Shown: positions 28,334-36,588, numbered from the stretch's first letter. The stretch is 59,237 nt of DNA from Solidesulfovibrio sp. (GCF_029978005.1 NZ_JARKOZ010000106.1:1-59237), one strand, 5' to 3'. The notes: generated by a model not told the origin, from the sequence alone. Numbers and translations are program-made.

Positions 28334-28555
28334 TTAAGCCAGCCAGTTTCCGGCGCACACACCAGCCCCGCTCATTTTCCGCAGACGAGGTGCCAAATAC
28401 GTCCCACGTGTCCCTTTGGGGGCCGACCAGCTCACCGTCTCGCCGCCCTCGGCCACGGACGCACTGCCCATGACCACGAACAAGTTCTCCATGGGCCGAA
28501 AAGCGGCAACGATCGCGTCCTTCAGGTCAAGAATTTGGGCATCCCCAAGGCTCAT
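28334..28555 (-). pseudogene. Possible effector-associated-domain (EAD1-like) fragment
   Basis: A 73-aa frame whose start is well supported: AGGAGGA lies six bases before the ATG. The first ~25 residues, MSLGDAQILDLKDAIVAAF, resemble the beginning of EAD1-type adaptor domains found in conflict systems, which start M-L---Q---L-DAL--AF. The rest (ETVSWSAPKGTRGTYLAP) does not continue that fold and the frame ends soon after. It is probably a 5' fragment of a lost defence gene, or an unrelated small gene. The ~180 bases on each side show no other gene. Confidence 0.35.
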
Positions 28556-28744
28556 TGGGCGATCCTCCTGGTGAAATTGGAAGATTTTCCAAGAGGATAC
28601 CCAGAGCCGAGGAAGTGGTCACGGAAAAATAAAAAATGATGAAAAAGCAATTGGATAAAATCGCGACATGCAACGCAATCATATTCCCTGGGAAATCTAC
28701 CTATTAAAGCCAAGCAACAACCAAATCTAGGCCAAATATTAGGT

Positions 28745-29767
28745 CTAAGCAATATTCTTACAATGGAATTCAGAATGAAATATTGGACACCCTCCCCTGC
28801 AAAGATCAAACAGAGCACAGGGAGTACAATCATTTAAAAACAGACGATCACGAACATTAACAAATATAGAACTTTTTTGCCAGCAATCCATTATCGACAT
28901 TTCTTTCAAATCTACACCTTCATCAAAATTTTCCATAAATGAGCAAGGATACATTCTTAAGTACTCAGAGATATAGCAAGAAAACCGTGCCGCTTCGCAT
29001 GGCTCAACAAGCTCTTTTCGTACAGTTAAAAAATTAATCATCAAATTGACAAAACAACTATCAAATCCAATCTTCACATACTTTCTAGCTCTATCAACAG
29101 CACAAAAAAATTTTTCCAAATTACCCACCGAGAAATTGCACTCGCTTAACCCAGAAGAGTATTTTTTTGGTTTGTATCGTAAAAAAATTATTGCGTTTGC
29201 CGACTTAAACGCATCTTGTTGTAAATAACCAGCAGTAATAGATTCAATATTTTTTGGCGTCACAACGATATGTATATTTGTTTTAATTTTGTACCTTTGA
29301 AATTCAAGCATTAGTTCATTGAAATTATCTTGAAAATAGTAGCTCAAACCAACAACACCGCAATATTGCTGAGTCGACAGCAATATTTCATTTGTTAAAT
29401 GCGAACCATTTGTCGTATAATTAGGGACAATCCCATGAGAGTAAGCATATTTTAAAAATTGATTAAACCTTGGATGCAAATTAGGATTTCCTCCTCCCAA
29501 AGCTACCTGAAACACCCCAATAGCGGACAGCTGATCAATCACAGCGTTGTATTCAGACTCTCCCATATTGTGCTTGTTTTTCTCTTTTTTATAACATATG
29601 CCACATGAATATTCACAATAATTTGTTATAGAAATATCAACAAGCTCTGGACCAAGACTATCCCAAAAAGGCTCCTCGGAGTCACTGTCCTCAACCCTTA
29701 CAAAACACCCATTTTTAGGATTAAAAATAGATGTAAATTTTGATCTTTCATTTCTACGTAGCAGCAT
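28745..29767 (-). CDS. Radical SAM/SPASM-domain protein
   Basis: 340-aa protein. The cluster motif is CEYSCGICYK (CX3CX2C) after VDISITNY, followed by VALGGGNPNLHPRFNQF, the GGE-like SAM-contact motif of this superfamily. The C-terminal third has a SPASM-type cysteine set: CSFMENF, then CTPCALFDLCRGGCPIF. Such enzymes usually modify ribosomal peptides or proteins or act on small molecules. It is the last gene of an AT-rich minus-strand operon, three bases after the FVSNSSST protein gene, which makes that protein a candidate substrate or partner. Base composition is unlike that of other radical SAM genes here, so it was acquired separately. Confidence 0.85.
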   Translation of the reverse strand: MLLRRNERSKFTSIFNPKNGCFVRVEDSDSEEPFWDSLGPELVDISITNYCEYSCGICYKKEKNKHNMGESEYNAVIDQLSAIGVFQVALGGGNPNLHPRFNQFLKYAYSHGIVPNYTTNGSHLTNEILLSTQQYCGVVGLSYYFQDNFNELMLEFQRYKIKTNIHIVVTPKNIESITAGYLQQDAFKSANAIIFLRYKPKKYSSGLSECNFSVGNLEKFFCAVDRARKYVKIGFDSCFVNLMINFLTVRKELVEPCEAARFSCYISEYLRMYPCSFMENFDEGVDLKEMSIMDCWQKSSIFVNVRDRLFLNDCTPCALFDLCRGGCPIFHSEFHCKNIA

Positions 29768-29770
29768 ATT

Positions 29771-30160
29771 TCACCAAAAACTATTTACAAGATTTATATA
29801 AATTTTGCCAGAATCTATTTCGAATGAAGACATGCAAAAGAATTGCTCTAAAAAATTGCCATCACTTGAAAAATGGCCGATGTATACCGCGCAACCACCT
29901 TCTTTTAATTTTCTTATTTTTTCTACTATAGACACTGGCAGCTCAAGCGCCCAATCGTTAGTATTTTTGGCAATGTATTCCTCAAAAGAAACAGAATTAT
30001 TCCTGATGCTATCGAATAAATACACCAAAAAATCTCGCACTGGCGTTACACCTTGGATACCGAGATCACGACAAAAGTCTTCCTCAGTAAGATCATCTGG
30101 CATAACTGCGATATACGTGGTCGAGGAACTATTCGAAACAAAATCAGTTTTAATTTTCAT
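29771..30160 (-). CDS. Small protein with N-terminal FVSNSSST motif
   Basis: 129-aa protein of unknown function. It begins MKIKTDFVSNSSSTTYIAVM; I recall similar N-termini with a run of serines after FV-N in other small bacterial proteins of unknown role. The remainder is acidic and contains DLTEEDFCRDLGIQGVTPVRDFLVYL. It overlaps the upstream gene by 11 bases and is followed three bases later by the radical SAM/SPASM gene. That adjacency suggests the serine-rich N-terminus may be modified by the enzyme, though there is no leader-core organisation to prove it. Confidence 0.65.
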   Translation of the reverse strand: MKIKTDFVSNSSSTTYIAVMPDDLTEEDFCRDLGIQGVTPVRDFLVYLFDSIRNNSVSFEEYIAKNTNDWALELPVSIVEKIRKLKEGGCAVYIGHFSSDGNFLEQFFCMSSFEIDSGKIYINLVNSFW

Positions 30161-30569
30161 AATTATAAATAGCTCCCGGGTCTTGTATTATCTCGCTATC
30201 GAAAAAAGCATTAACAAGGCTGCTATTTGGCAGCACCTCAGAATCAATGTAGTGCGTAATATAATTACTGTCGAGGCAGATAATTTTTTCGATAATATCA
30301 TCATCAAATAACAACTTTCTTCCTAAATAGATTTCAAAGCTATCAAATTCATCACGATAAAATTTAGCATAATCATAATTTAAATTCAAAGAATTTTCAA
30401 CAGTAGACTTGTATAATTTCAAAGCAATTTCTTCGGCAAACGAACCTTGCTTAACTTTGGCATTTTTTAAAAAATTATCTCGCGTAAGTCGATAATCAAA
30501 ACTTAGCAAATATTTTCTATAATAACTGTCGTCTTCAATCTCAAGTATCTGACTAAAAAATATATTCAT
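30150..30569 (-). CDS. Unknown 139-aa protein of the STAND operon
   Basis: Acidic, Tyr/Asp/Phe-rich protein without a motif I recognise (starts MNIFFSQILEIEDDSYYRKY). The frame is open to 30614, but I place the start at 30569, where GGGCGGG precedes the ATG; this overlaps the end of the STAND gene by 17 bases. It overlaps the next gene by 11 bases. The tight overlaps and shared AT-rich composition show it belongs to the same transfer unit. It could be a small partner of the STAND ATPase; no function is claimed. Confidence 0.65.
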   Translation of the reverse strand: MNIFFSQILEIEDDSYYRKYLLSFDYRLTRDNFLKNAKVKQGSFAEEIALKLYKSTVENSLNLNYDYAKFYRDEFDSFEIYLGRKLLFDDDIIEKIICLDSNYITHYIDSEVLPNSSLVNAFFDSEIIQDPGAIYNYEN

Positions 30570-33501
30570 ACCCGCCCTCAATTTGCCTTCTGATGTGCTC
30601 ATATTGGTATTCAAAACAAATGATATCCCTATCAGGTACAGAACCTATTGCATGAGAAACAGTGTCTAAATACTTATCAATTTGTCTTTCTAACACTGGG
30701 AAGTCAAACAATTTAGCAATAAAATAATTTTTATGCGCCTGGGATACTTTCATCGTGCGCACAAATCCAGACAAACCAAGCACATCGCTCAATAACAGTA
30801 TATTACGCTGCAATATCTCACAGACAATACCAAACAAATCTTTAAAATGATAGGGACTGACAATATACAAGATGTAGCATATCTTGACAATGTCATTATC
30901 ACAATTACCGTCAAGACGATCGACAACATGCCGAATCTTCGAAATATACATTGATGGATTTATGTATGTCTCTCGATAGTTAAATCTTTCATTTTTATCA
31001 ATGTTATCTCGCAAAATTTTGCAGAGTGTTTTTTCAGGCAAGCAAATTAGATTGTTAATAACGAAAGACAGATTAAAGTTTTTATAAATATCACAATTTG
31101 ACCTACTAAACGATCGGTAAATAAAATCAGCAGCAAAATAATTTTTTACAAAGTACTTCTGAAGAATATCCAAGTCTTTTTTTCCCAAATACTCATCTTC
31201 AATTATATAATACTCTTGCAACAGTATCCTCTTATAATAAGCTAAAGTGCACAAAAAATCAATCGACCCGACGTCTCCTTGCTTTTTTATATGATAAAAT
31301 AAATACCTAAAAATACCCTCTGTTATCGGGAGAGAAGTGTCATTAATATGCTGCAAATACTTCTTAAAATATTCAAAGTCACTTTCGCGCATTCTTGTAT
31401 ATACATAAACAGAAAGAATAAAATCTCTAAATTCATCAAAAGTGAAATTAATGACTTCAATCGGTAGACTCAACAAATCCTTAGAACTCAATTTGTTGTC
31501 TGATTTTAAAATAATATCTTCATCAAGTATTAAATGCAGAAACTCCAGTTCTTTTTCAGAAAATAATAATTCACATATTGGAATGTCATTAAAAGTCTCA
31601 TTATCAACCATATATCGAGCAATTTTTAAAACAACATCATTTGCCTGCATCCTGGCAAAACTTGCTGGGGAACAGACCAAATCCATAGCTCTAAGCTTGT
31701 TTCTATAATAGCAATTAAATATCTCCGCTTTATAAAGATGATCTATATTCGGGAAAGAAGTAATTTTGCTAGACGATCCCTTGTATGATTCACAAAAAAA
31801 CCGCAATAACAGCGGATTTTCTGTCAAAGATTCAAACACATCATCAGTATAATTTTCTACTTCTATATTAAAATGCTTCAAGTATCCATGAAAAAGTTTT
31901 AGTTTTTCTTTGTACGAATATCTGGTCACAATGTTTCTATACATAAAAATATTCTCATCCAGCACACTAAGTCTTTTTTTGTAATAATTATCGAAGCAGT
32001 CTGTCCTACATGTCAAAATGCACTTTATTTTCGTCTTGTAGGTTGATGAAATAAGCTCAAAAACCAATTTAGAAAACTCTAAAGTTTTACTGTTTTCATT
32101 TAAGCCATCAATCACAATATACGTATATTTATTGTCAGATTTAAAAAAAATTTCTGAAAACTCTTGGATTGACAAAGTTCCTTTGAGTATGCTACCATTG
32201 ATTTGATCAAGAATACTCTCATCACCATTAAAATCAACACCAGAACACAGTATACATGGGATGCCTTTTTTAAAAAAAACTGATTCTGCAAAGTCACAAA
32301 TAAAGTTTGTTTTTCCATGTCCAGCTGGCGCAAGGAGAATAAAAATATTTTTTGTAAAAAGCTTAAGCTCATCGATTTCATAATTTAAATCATCAATTAT
32401 ATACTCTGGATAAAGATCGCTACGGCGATGTTTTGCATAGTATTTTTGTTCTTCAGATAAATTGCTATTACTTTCTATCGCTTCATAATTAACCTTACCA
32501 ACCCGAGACAGCAATAGTATATTTTTGTTTATTTTGACGACATCGCTTTCACACAAATCAGAGATGCTTGTTAGCGTAAGATTTTCACTAACATTTGTAG
32601 ACAACTGATTAAACCCACTAAAACCTAATATTTCTAGATAGCTTCTCACGCTTTCAAAGCTAGCTCTAGAATTGTAATATTTTTCAAAAAACAATAAAGG
32701 ATCGGCAAACCATCGCGCCAGTTCTTTTAGATCGTTAGATTCAACATAAATGTTTTTTATATACTTATGATTTTCTATATTTTTTTTTAAAAAACCTAAA
32801 CTCTTGTTTTTGAAAGCACCTAACACTCTATCTTGATGAGCCTGTGTTTCGAGCAAAAAACTTTTTACAATCTTAAAGGAAAGATCGTCAGCGCTTGTTG
32901 GCTTAACTATGCTGCAATGGTCTTTGCCTTCGACTGTACAATATTTTCCCGAATAGATATTCGTACCTTCTTGTTGGCTAACAATTATATCTTCCGATCC
33001 AATAATGTTTAATTTTTCTACTTGACCTGTATCAAGTGCATTCCACTCCCGATTTATCATGCCAATAAATTCTGAATCTCTACACAGTTGTTTTAAATGC
33101 TGGTTAAATATTGAAATTTTTCGAACTACACCAGCCAATGAAGACCCTAGGTGCGGTGTTGCGAAGAAAACAACTTTTCGGACAATCATATTGTCCTGAA
33201 ACTTTATTCTATCTAAAATATATCTTTTACTAATTAACCCACCAAGACTATGAGCAATAATGACAATGTCCTTGTATTGATTGAGTTCATATACAATCTT
33301 TGTATCAAGAGCGTCTGCTAAAACTTGGCCTCTAGCAATATACTTTAAAGGCCACGGCCAAACACTAGTTTTGTATTTAAAAAATACACAGTCAAACTTA
33401 TCTGAAAGATCGTTGTCTTCATAAATTAGCTGACTAAACTTTCCCCATGTCTTCTGTGGACAACCTCCCAATCCGTGTACAAATAGCAACAAACTTTTCA
33501 T
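30553..33501 (-). CDS. Alpha/beta-hydrolase-STAND NTPase fusion, probable defence protein
   Basis: About 982-aa two-domain protein. Residues ~1-215 are an alpha/beta hydrolase: LLLFVHGLGG (oxyanion region), the nucleophile elbow IIAHSLGGLISK (Ser ~85), a GSEDIIV Asp region and KDHCSI for the His. After a linker comes a STAND/NACHT-like NTPase: Walker A LAPAGHGKTNF (~390), Walker B YTYIVIDGLNE (~465) and a sensor-like CILTCRTDCFD. The ~400-residue C-terminus is helical, perhaps a sensor. Met at 33501 has AGG upstream; 33516 is an alternative. Fusions of this plan act as abortive-infection sensors in other systems, which is my inference here. Confidence 0.82.
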   Translation of the reverse strand: MKSLLLFVHGLGGCPQKTWGKFSQLIYEDNDLSDKFDCVFFKYKTSVWPWPLKYIARGQVLADALDTKIVYELNQYKDIVIIAHSLGGLISKRYILDRIKFQDNMIVRKVVFFATPHLGSSLAGVVRKISIFNQHLKQLCRDSEFIGMINREWNALDTGQVEKLNIIGSEDIIVSQQEGTNIYSGKYCTVEGKDHCSIVKPTSADDLSFKIVKSFLLETQAHQDRVLGAFKNKSLGFLKKNIENHKYIKNIYVESNDLKELARWFADPLLFFEKYYNSRASFESVRSYLEILGFSGFNQLSTNVSENLTLTSISDLCESDVVKINKNILLLSRVGKVNYEAIESNSNLSEEQKYYAKHRRSDLYPEYIIDDLNYEIDELKLFTKNIFILLAPAGHGKTNFICDFAESVFFKKGIPCILCSGVDFNGDESILDQINGSILKGTLSIQEFSEIFFKSDNKYTYIVIDGLNENSKTLEFSKLVFELISSTYKTKIKCILTCRTDCFDNYYKKRLSVLDENIFMYRNIVTRYSYKEKLKLFHGYLKHFNIEVENYTDDVFESLTENPLLLRFFCESYKGSSSKITSFPNIDHLYKAEIFNCYYRNKLRAMDLVCSPASFARMQANDVVLKIARYMVDNETFNDIPICELLFSEKELEFLHLILDEDIILKSDNKLSSKDLLSLPIEVINFTFDEFRDFILSVYVYTRMRESDFEYFKKYLQHINDTSLPITEGIFRYLFYHIKKQGDVGSIDFLCTLAYYKRILLQEYYIIEDEYLGKKDLDILQKYFVKNYFAADFIYRSFSRSNCDIYKNFNLSFVINNLICLPEKTLCKILRDNIDKNERFNYRETYINPSMYISKIRHVVDRLDGNCDNDIVKICYILYIVSPYHFKDLFGIVCEILQRNILLLSDVLGLSGFVRTMKVSQAHKNYFIAKLFDFPVLERQIDKYLDTVSHAIGSVPDRDIICFEYQYEHIRRQIEGGYEYIF

Positions 33502-33907
33502 ATAAACCTGCGCCATATTTTATTTAAAAACTTCCTCTAAACAAATGCCATTAAAAACAATTAAAATTAACTTCTATCATTTTAATTAACGCCAATGCTT
33601 TCCATGCTTTCATAAAAAAATACAGGCATGGAACTTCTACGACTCTATCATCTCTTATCTTTAAGCGCTGTCGGTACGCTCAACAACATTTAGTCACTGT
33701 TGTTCTATAATGTCAATAGAAAATACGAACCTTGTTCTTTTCATAGTAGGTTTGCTTTCACGAACTGCCCAAGATAGAGGTCATCGTCGTAGCATGGGGG
33801 CAATGATAAAAAGCAATTTCTTCGCACTGATTGGTGCGGTGGAGGGATCGCCTGCCCAGCGTTAAATTCATATTACTATACACGGAAAAAAAGGTCGAGA
33901 ACCGCCC
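33502..33907. other. AT-rich upstream region of the STAND operon
   Basis: About 400 AT-rich bases hold the likely minus-strand promoter of the STAND operon (for example around 33530-33600). I see no coding region with support on either strand. The short frames at 33831 and later overlap the attachment region and look spurious. Confidence 0.5.
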
Positions 33908-33989
33908 CTGGACAACCTCCCTGGTGGCTAACCTCTGGATAACCGCCAGGGGCCGGGCCTGGGTCGTTTTAGCCGGAAAATGTTATCCA
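33908..33989 (+). promoter_or_regulatory. TGGATAAC-type repeats inside the right island end
   Basis: CTGGACAAC (33908), TGGCTAAC (33925), CTGGATAAC (33935) and an inverted GTTATCCA (33982-33989) form a cluster 50-130 bases inside the right core repeat. They match the repeat type next to attL. Bases 33925-33988 are 59/64 identical to 52831-52894. Confidence 0.6.
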
Positions 33990-34038
33990 CTCTTTAAAAA
34001 TATACAATTATTTCAAAGCATACGACTCGTCTTTGCTC

Positions 34039-34084
34039 CTTTGGGAGCAGGATGCCGGGTGTTCAAATCACCTCGCCCCGACCA
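34039..34084 (+). repeat. Right attachment repeat (attR), partial tRNA-Pro copy
   Basis: Forty-six bases identical to 20494-20539, from the anticodon loop to CCA. The D arm and acceptor 5' strand are absent, so this is not a functional tRNA. It marks the right boundary of the island. Confidence 0.93.
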
Positions 34085-34091
34085 TAATTTC

Positions 34092-34126
34092 AACGGCTTG
34101 CGGTGAAAATCGCAGGCCGTTTTTTG
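34092..34126 (+). terminator. Original tRNA-Pro terminator
   Basis: ACGGC-TT-GCG (34093-34102) pairs with CGC-AG-GCCGT (34111-34120), followed by TTTTTT. It is a canonical intrinsic terminator immediately after attR and was probably the terminator of tRNA-Pro before island insertion. Confidence 0.8.
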
Positions 34127-34324
34127 TTGGAAAATTTTCTGTGGGCCAAAAGCGAAAGCATTGGGCGCGAACCTGGGAGAGGAAGATTTCTCCCCACCGT
34201 CGACCACGCCGGGACGCAGCAGGAAACTATTATATTAATATTCCTTGCGGTAGGGGGAAAGTCTGGTAATCTTCAGGCCGAACTGAAGGCCTCTGCGCAA
34301 GGTGTATTCTCAGGAGGGGCGCGC

Positions 34325-36322
34325 ATGAATGTTTCGCTCGTATATCCTCCATTCCACTTGGAATCGCTCTACAGTCTGCCGCCTTTGGGCCTGATCAACC
34401 TGGCCACAGGGCTCGGCCTTGCCGGGCAACAACCCACGATCCACGATGCCGTTCTCGAACTTCAGGAAGGTTCGCTGTCTCTGGGCCCGGGGCTTTACCA
34501 GGCCTGCGCCGAGCGCATTCTCGACGCCAGCCCCAAGCTGGTCGGTTTTTCCGCCCAGTGCGCCACCTACCCCGCGATGATCGGCGTGGCCCGGGAACTC
34601 AAACGTCGCGATCCGGGCCTTTTTATCGTAGCCGGTGGACACAATGCGTCCTTTCTCGACACCCAGACCCTGGAGCGGTTCCCGCAGTTCGACGCCGTGG
34701 TTCGTTCCGAGGGGGAAGTCACCTTTAACGAGCTCGTGGGGGCCGTGGACGCCGGGCGGCCCGTTTGGGATATCCCCGGGGTCACCAGCCGCCGCAGCGG
34801 CACCATCGTTCGCGCACCACAGCGCGAACTCATCCCCCGGCTCGATGATCTGCCCCTGCCACAGTATTCCCTGGCCCCGCGCCTCGATCGCTACGTCCAA
34901 GCCTACGACCTGCCCCGGGCCATCGCCATCCTCGAAGTCGGACGAGGCTGCCCCCACGCCTGCGTCTATTGCTCCGAATCGGCCATGTGGCGCCGACGCC
35001 CCCGGGTCTTTTCGGTCGACCGGCTCGTCTCCGAGATGCGGCGGTTGCGGGACAACGAGGGTGCGGAGTGCTTCCTGCTCTCCTACGACCAGTTCACCAC
35101 GGACAAGGACTACGTTCGCCGCTTCTGCACGGCCGTCATCGACGCGGGCCTGTCCGGATGCGGCTGGCACTGCATTTCCCGGCTGGACACCGTGGACTCG
35201 GAGCTCTTCGCCCTCATGCGCCAGGCGGGATGCGAATCCATGTGCTACGGCATCGATTCCGGCTCGAAGCGCACCCTGTCCTTTATCAACAAACGTATCG
35301 ACGAATCCCTGCTTTACCAACGGGTGCGGGAGACCACGGAACACGGCATGACCCCCACCCTGTCCTTCATCATCGGATTCCCCGAGGAAGAGGTGCAGGA
35401 CATCGACGCCACCCTTACCTTGGCCCTCAAGTGCGGCATCCAGGGCAACGTGAGTCCCCTCGTGCAACTGCCCACGGTGCTTCCCGGCACGGCCCTGCAT
35501 GCGCGCTATGCGGACCGGCTGGCGCGCGAGGTGGACACCTATTTCGCCCTGGGCCTGGAATTTCAGGACGGACACCGTTTCGCGGGCGACGAAGTCCTCA
35601 TCGGATCCGATCCGGCCCTGTTCTCCAGCTTCTACAACCTGCCTTGCCAAGGGATGGACCTCAAGGAATTGGCCCTCCTGGCCGCCTCATTTCCCTTGAT
35701 GATCGATTTTTTTCCCAAGACATTCCATGTGCTGGCCACGGCTCTTCAAGTCTCGCCCACTCGGCTTTTCCTCCAATTCCTGAAGCGCGCTCACGCCGTC
35801 GGGGATTTTGAGGGGCCGTTGACCGCCCGGCACTATCTCCAGCACTTTCCGGATTTCGCACGGACGCTCCTCGACGCCGCGCTGGTCCGGAACTGGCCGG
35901 TGCTGCCCCAGTTGCTGCGCTACGAAGCCCTGGCCCTGGAGGCGGCGGGCGCGCCTTTGGCGCCGGGGCCTTCCGATCCGGGGAAACCCTTGCGGCGCGG
36001 GCGACTGGCCGTGGGCTGCTTCGACATGGATATGGAAAAGATCGTTGCCGACCTGAAGGCCGGCGTGGTGCGCGGGGACTATCCCGCCAGTCGGTGCGCC
36101 GTGGTCTTCAGCCACGACGGGAACCGGCTCGACGCCACCAAGGTCAATCTCTTCGGCAAGGATGTTCTGGAATTATGCGACGGAGACCACACCCTGGACC
36201 AGATCGCCGAGGAACTTCGGCCCCGCCATGGCGCGGACCTGGAACAGCCCGTCTTCGTCGCTCACTGCCGCGATGCCGTTGATGTTTTCCAGCGCACGGG
36301 GTTGCTGGCGGCCGTGGCATGA
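34325..36322 (+). CDS. B12-binding radical SAM maturase with PqqD-like C-terminus
   Basis: 665-aa protein. An N-terminal cobalamin-binding-like Rossmann region (about 1-170) has VSLVYPPFHLESLYSLPPLG, FIVAGGHNASFLDTQTL and AVVRSEGEVTFNELV. The radical SAM core (about 195-420) has EVGRGCPHACVYCSE (CX3CX2C) and later MCYGIDSGSKRTLSFINK and SFIIGFPEEE. The C-terminus (about 600-660) reads NLFGKDVLELCDGDHTLDQIAEEL, which resembles PqqD/RRE peptide-recognition domains. The frame opens at 34103, but ATG 34325 has AGGAGG upstream and starts the fold. The Cys-rich repeat peptide follows 26 bases later, so this is its likely maturase. Confidence 0.85.
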   Translation: MNVSLVYPPFHLESLYSLPPLGLINLATGLGLAGQQPTIHDAVLELQEGSLSLGPGLYQACAERILDASPKLVGFSAQCATYPAMIGVARELKRRDPGLFIVAGGHNASFLDTQTLERFPQFDAVVRSEGEVTFNELVGAVDAGRPVWDIPGVTSRRSGTIVRAPQRELIPRLDDLPLPQYSLAPRLDRYVQAYDLPRAIAILEVGRGCPHACVYCSESAMWRRRPRVFSVDRLVSEMRRLRDNEGAECFLLSYDQFTTDKDYVRRFCTAVIDAGLSGCGWHCISRLDTVDSELFALMRQAGCESMCYGIDSGSKRTLSFINKRIDESLLYQRVRETTEHGMTPTLSFIIGFPEEEVQDIDATLTLALKCGIQGNVSPLVQLPTVLPGTALHARYADRLAREVDTYFALGLEFQDGHRFAGDEVLIGSDPALFSSFYNLPCQGMDLKELALLAASFPLMIDFFPKTFHVLATALQVSPTRLFLQFLKRAHAVGDFEGPLTARHYLQHFPDFARTLLDAALVRNWPVLPQLLRYEALALEAAGAPLAPGPSDPGKPLRRGRLAVGCFDMDMEKIVADLKAGVVRGDYPASRCAVVFSHDGNRLDATKVNLFGKDVLELCDGDHTLDQIAEELRPRHGADLEQPVFVAHCRDAVDVFQRTGLLAAVA

Positions 36323-36348
36323 ACTCATAACCGCGAGGTGCACACGTC

Positions 36349-36552
36349 ATGTTGGAAATGAGCCGCATCGAGAACAAAACGTCTTTGGCCGCCAACTGCC
36401 ACGCTCCGGCCTGCCATGCGCCGGCGTGCCACGCCCCCGCCTGTCACGCCCCCGCCTGTCACGCCCCGGCCTGTCACGCTCCCAGCATGCAGGCGCAGCC
36501 CTGTCACGGCCCGGCCTGTCATGGTCCGAGCTGCCACGGTCCGTTGATGTAA
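36349..36552 (+). CDS. Candidate RiPP precursor with CHAPA/CHGP pentad repeats
   Basis: 67-aa peptide. A short leader of ~16 residues (MLEMSRIENKTSLAAN) precedes ten pentads: five CHAPA, one CHAPS, one degenerate MQAQP, then CHGPA, CHGPS and CHGPL, and a final Met. Cysteines fall at every fifth position (17, 22, 27, 32, 37, 42, 52, 57, 62). Repeat codons vary at third positions (TGC/TGT, CAC/CAT, GCT/GCG/GCC) while the residues stay constant, so selection acts on the peptide. GAGG lies upstream of the ATG. Its place between a radical SAM/PqqD-like gene and two peptidases makes it a probable modified peptide, perhaps thioether-linked or metal-binding. Confidence 0.8.
   Translation: MLEMSRIENKTSLAANCHAPACHAPACHAPACHAPACHAPACHAPSMQAQPCHGPACHGPSCHGPLM
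36397..36546 (+). repeat. Fifteen-base coding repeat array of the precursor
   Basis: Ten tandem 15-bp units encode the Cys-His-(Ala/Gly)-Pro-X pentads. Unit seven (36487-36501) is degenerate and encodes MQAQP. The first six units form one subfamily (HAP), the last three another (HGP), which suggests two rounds of duplication. Confidence 0.85.
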
Positions 36553-36559
36553 CCCGAAG

Positions 36560-36588
36560 CCGGGGGGGGGGGACCTCCCCCCCCTCGG
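36560..36588 (+). promoter_or_regulatory. G11/C8 hairpin between precursor and dipeptidase genes
   Basis: Eleven G (36562-36572), the loop ACCT, then eight C (36577-36584), flanked by further pairing bases, start eight bases after the precursor stop. A GC stem of this strength could protect the precursor mRNA or reduce read-through into the peptidase gene. It has no T tract. Confidence 0.55.

Larger units (their letters stand above)
20494..34084. mobile_element. Genomic island inserted in tRNA-Pro
   Basis: The segment between two perfect 46-bp copies of the tRNA-Pro 3' end is about 13.5 kb. It is visibly AT-richer than the flanks, extremely so from about 28.6 to 33.9 kb. It carries a SIR2 protein, ABC-three-component genes, a toxin-antitoxin pair and a STAND/radical SAM operon. 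The intact tRNA is on the left, so the right copy and its terminator mark the original 3' flank. No integrase, excisionase or transfer gene is visible, so the island is probably immobilised or mobilised in trans. Confidence 0.88.

Noticed and set aside
34039-34084. A second functional tRNA-Pro
   Set aside because: Only the anticodon-loop-to-CCA part is present; the acceptor 5' strand and D arm are missing, so it is an attachment repeat.
33831-34269. Small genes around the right attachment site
   Set aside because: The frames run through the arm-type repeats, the tRNA copy and the terminator, and none has a ribosome site or recognisable sequence.
36397-36546. A CRISPR or non-coding tandem repeat
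   Set aside because: Units are 15 bp without spacers, stay in frame, and differ by synonymous changes, so they are a coding repeat.
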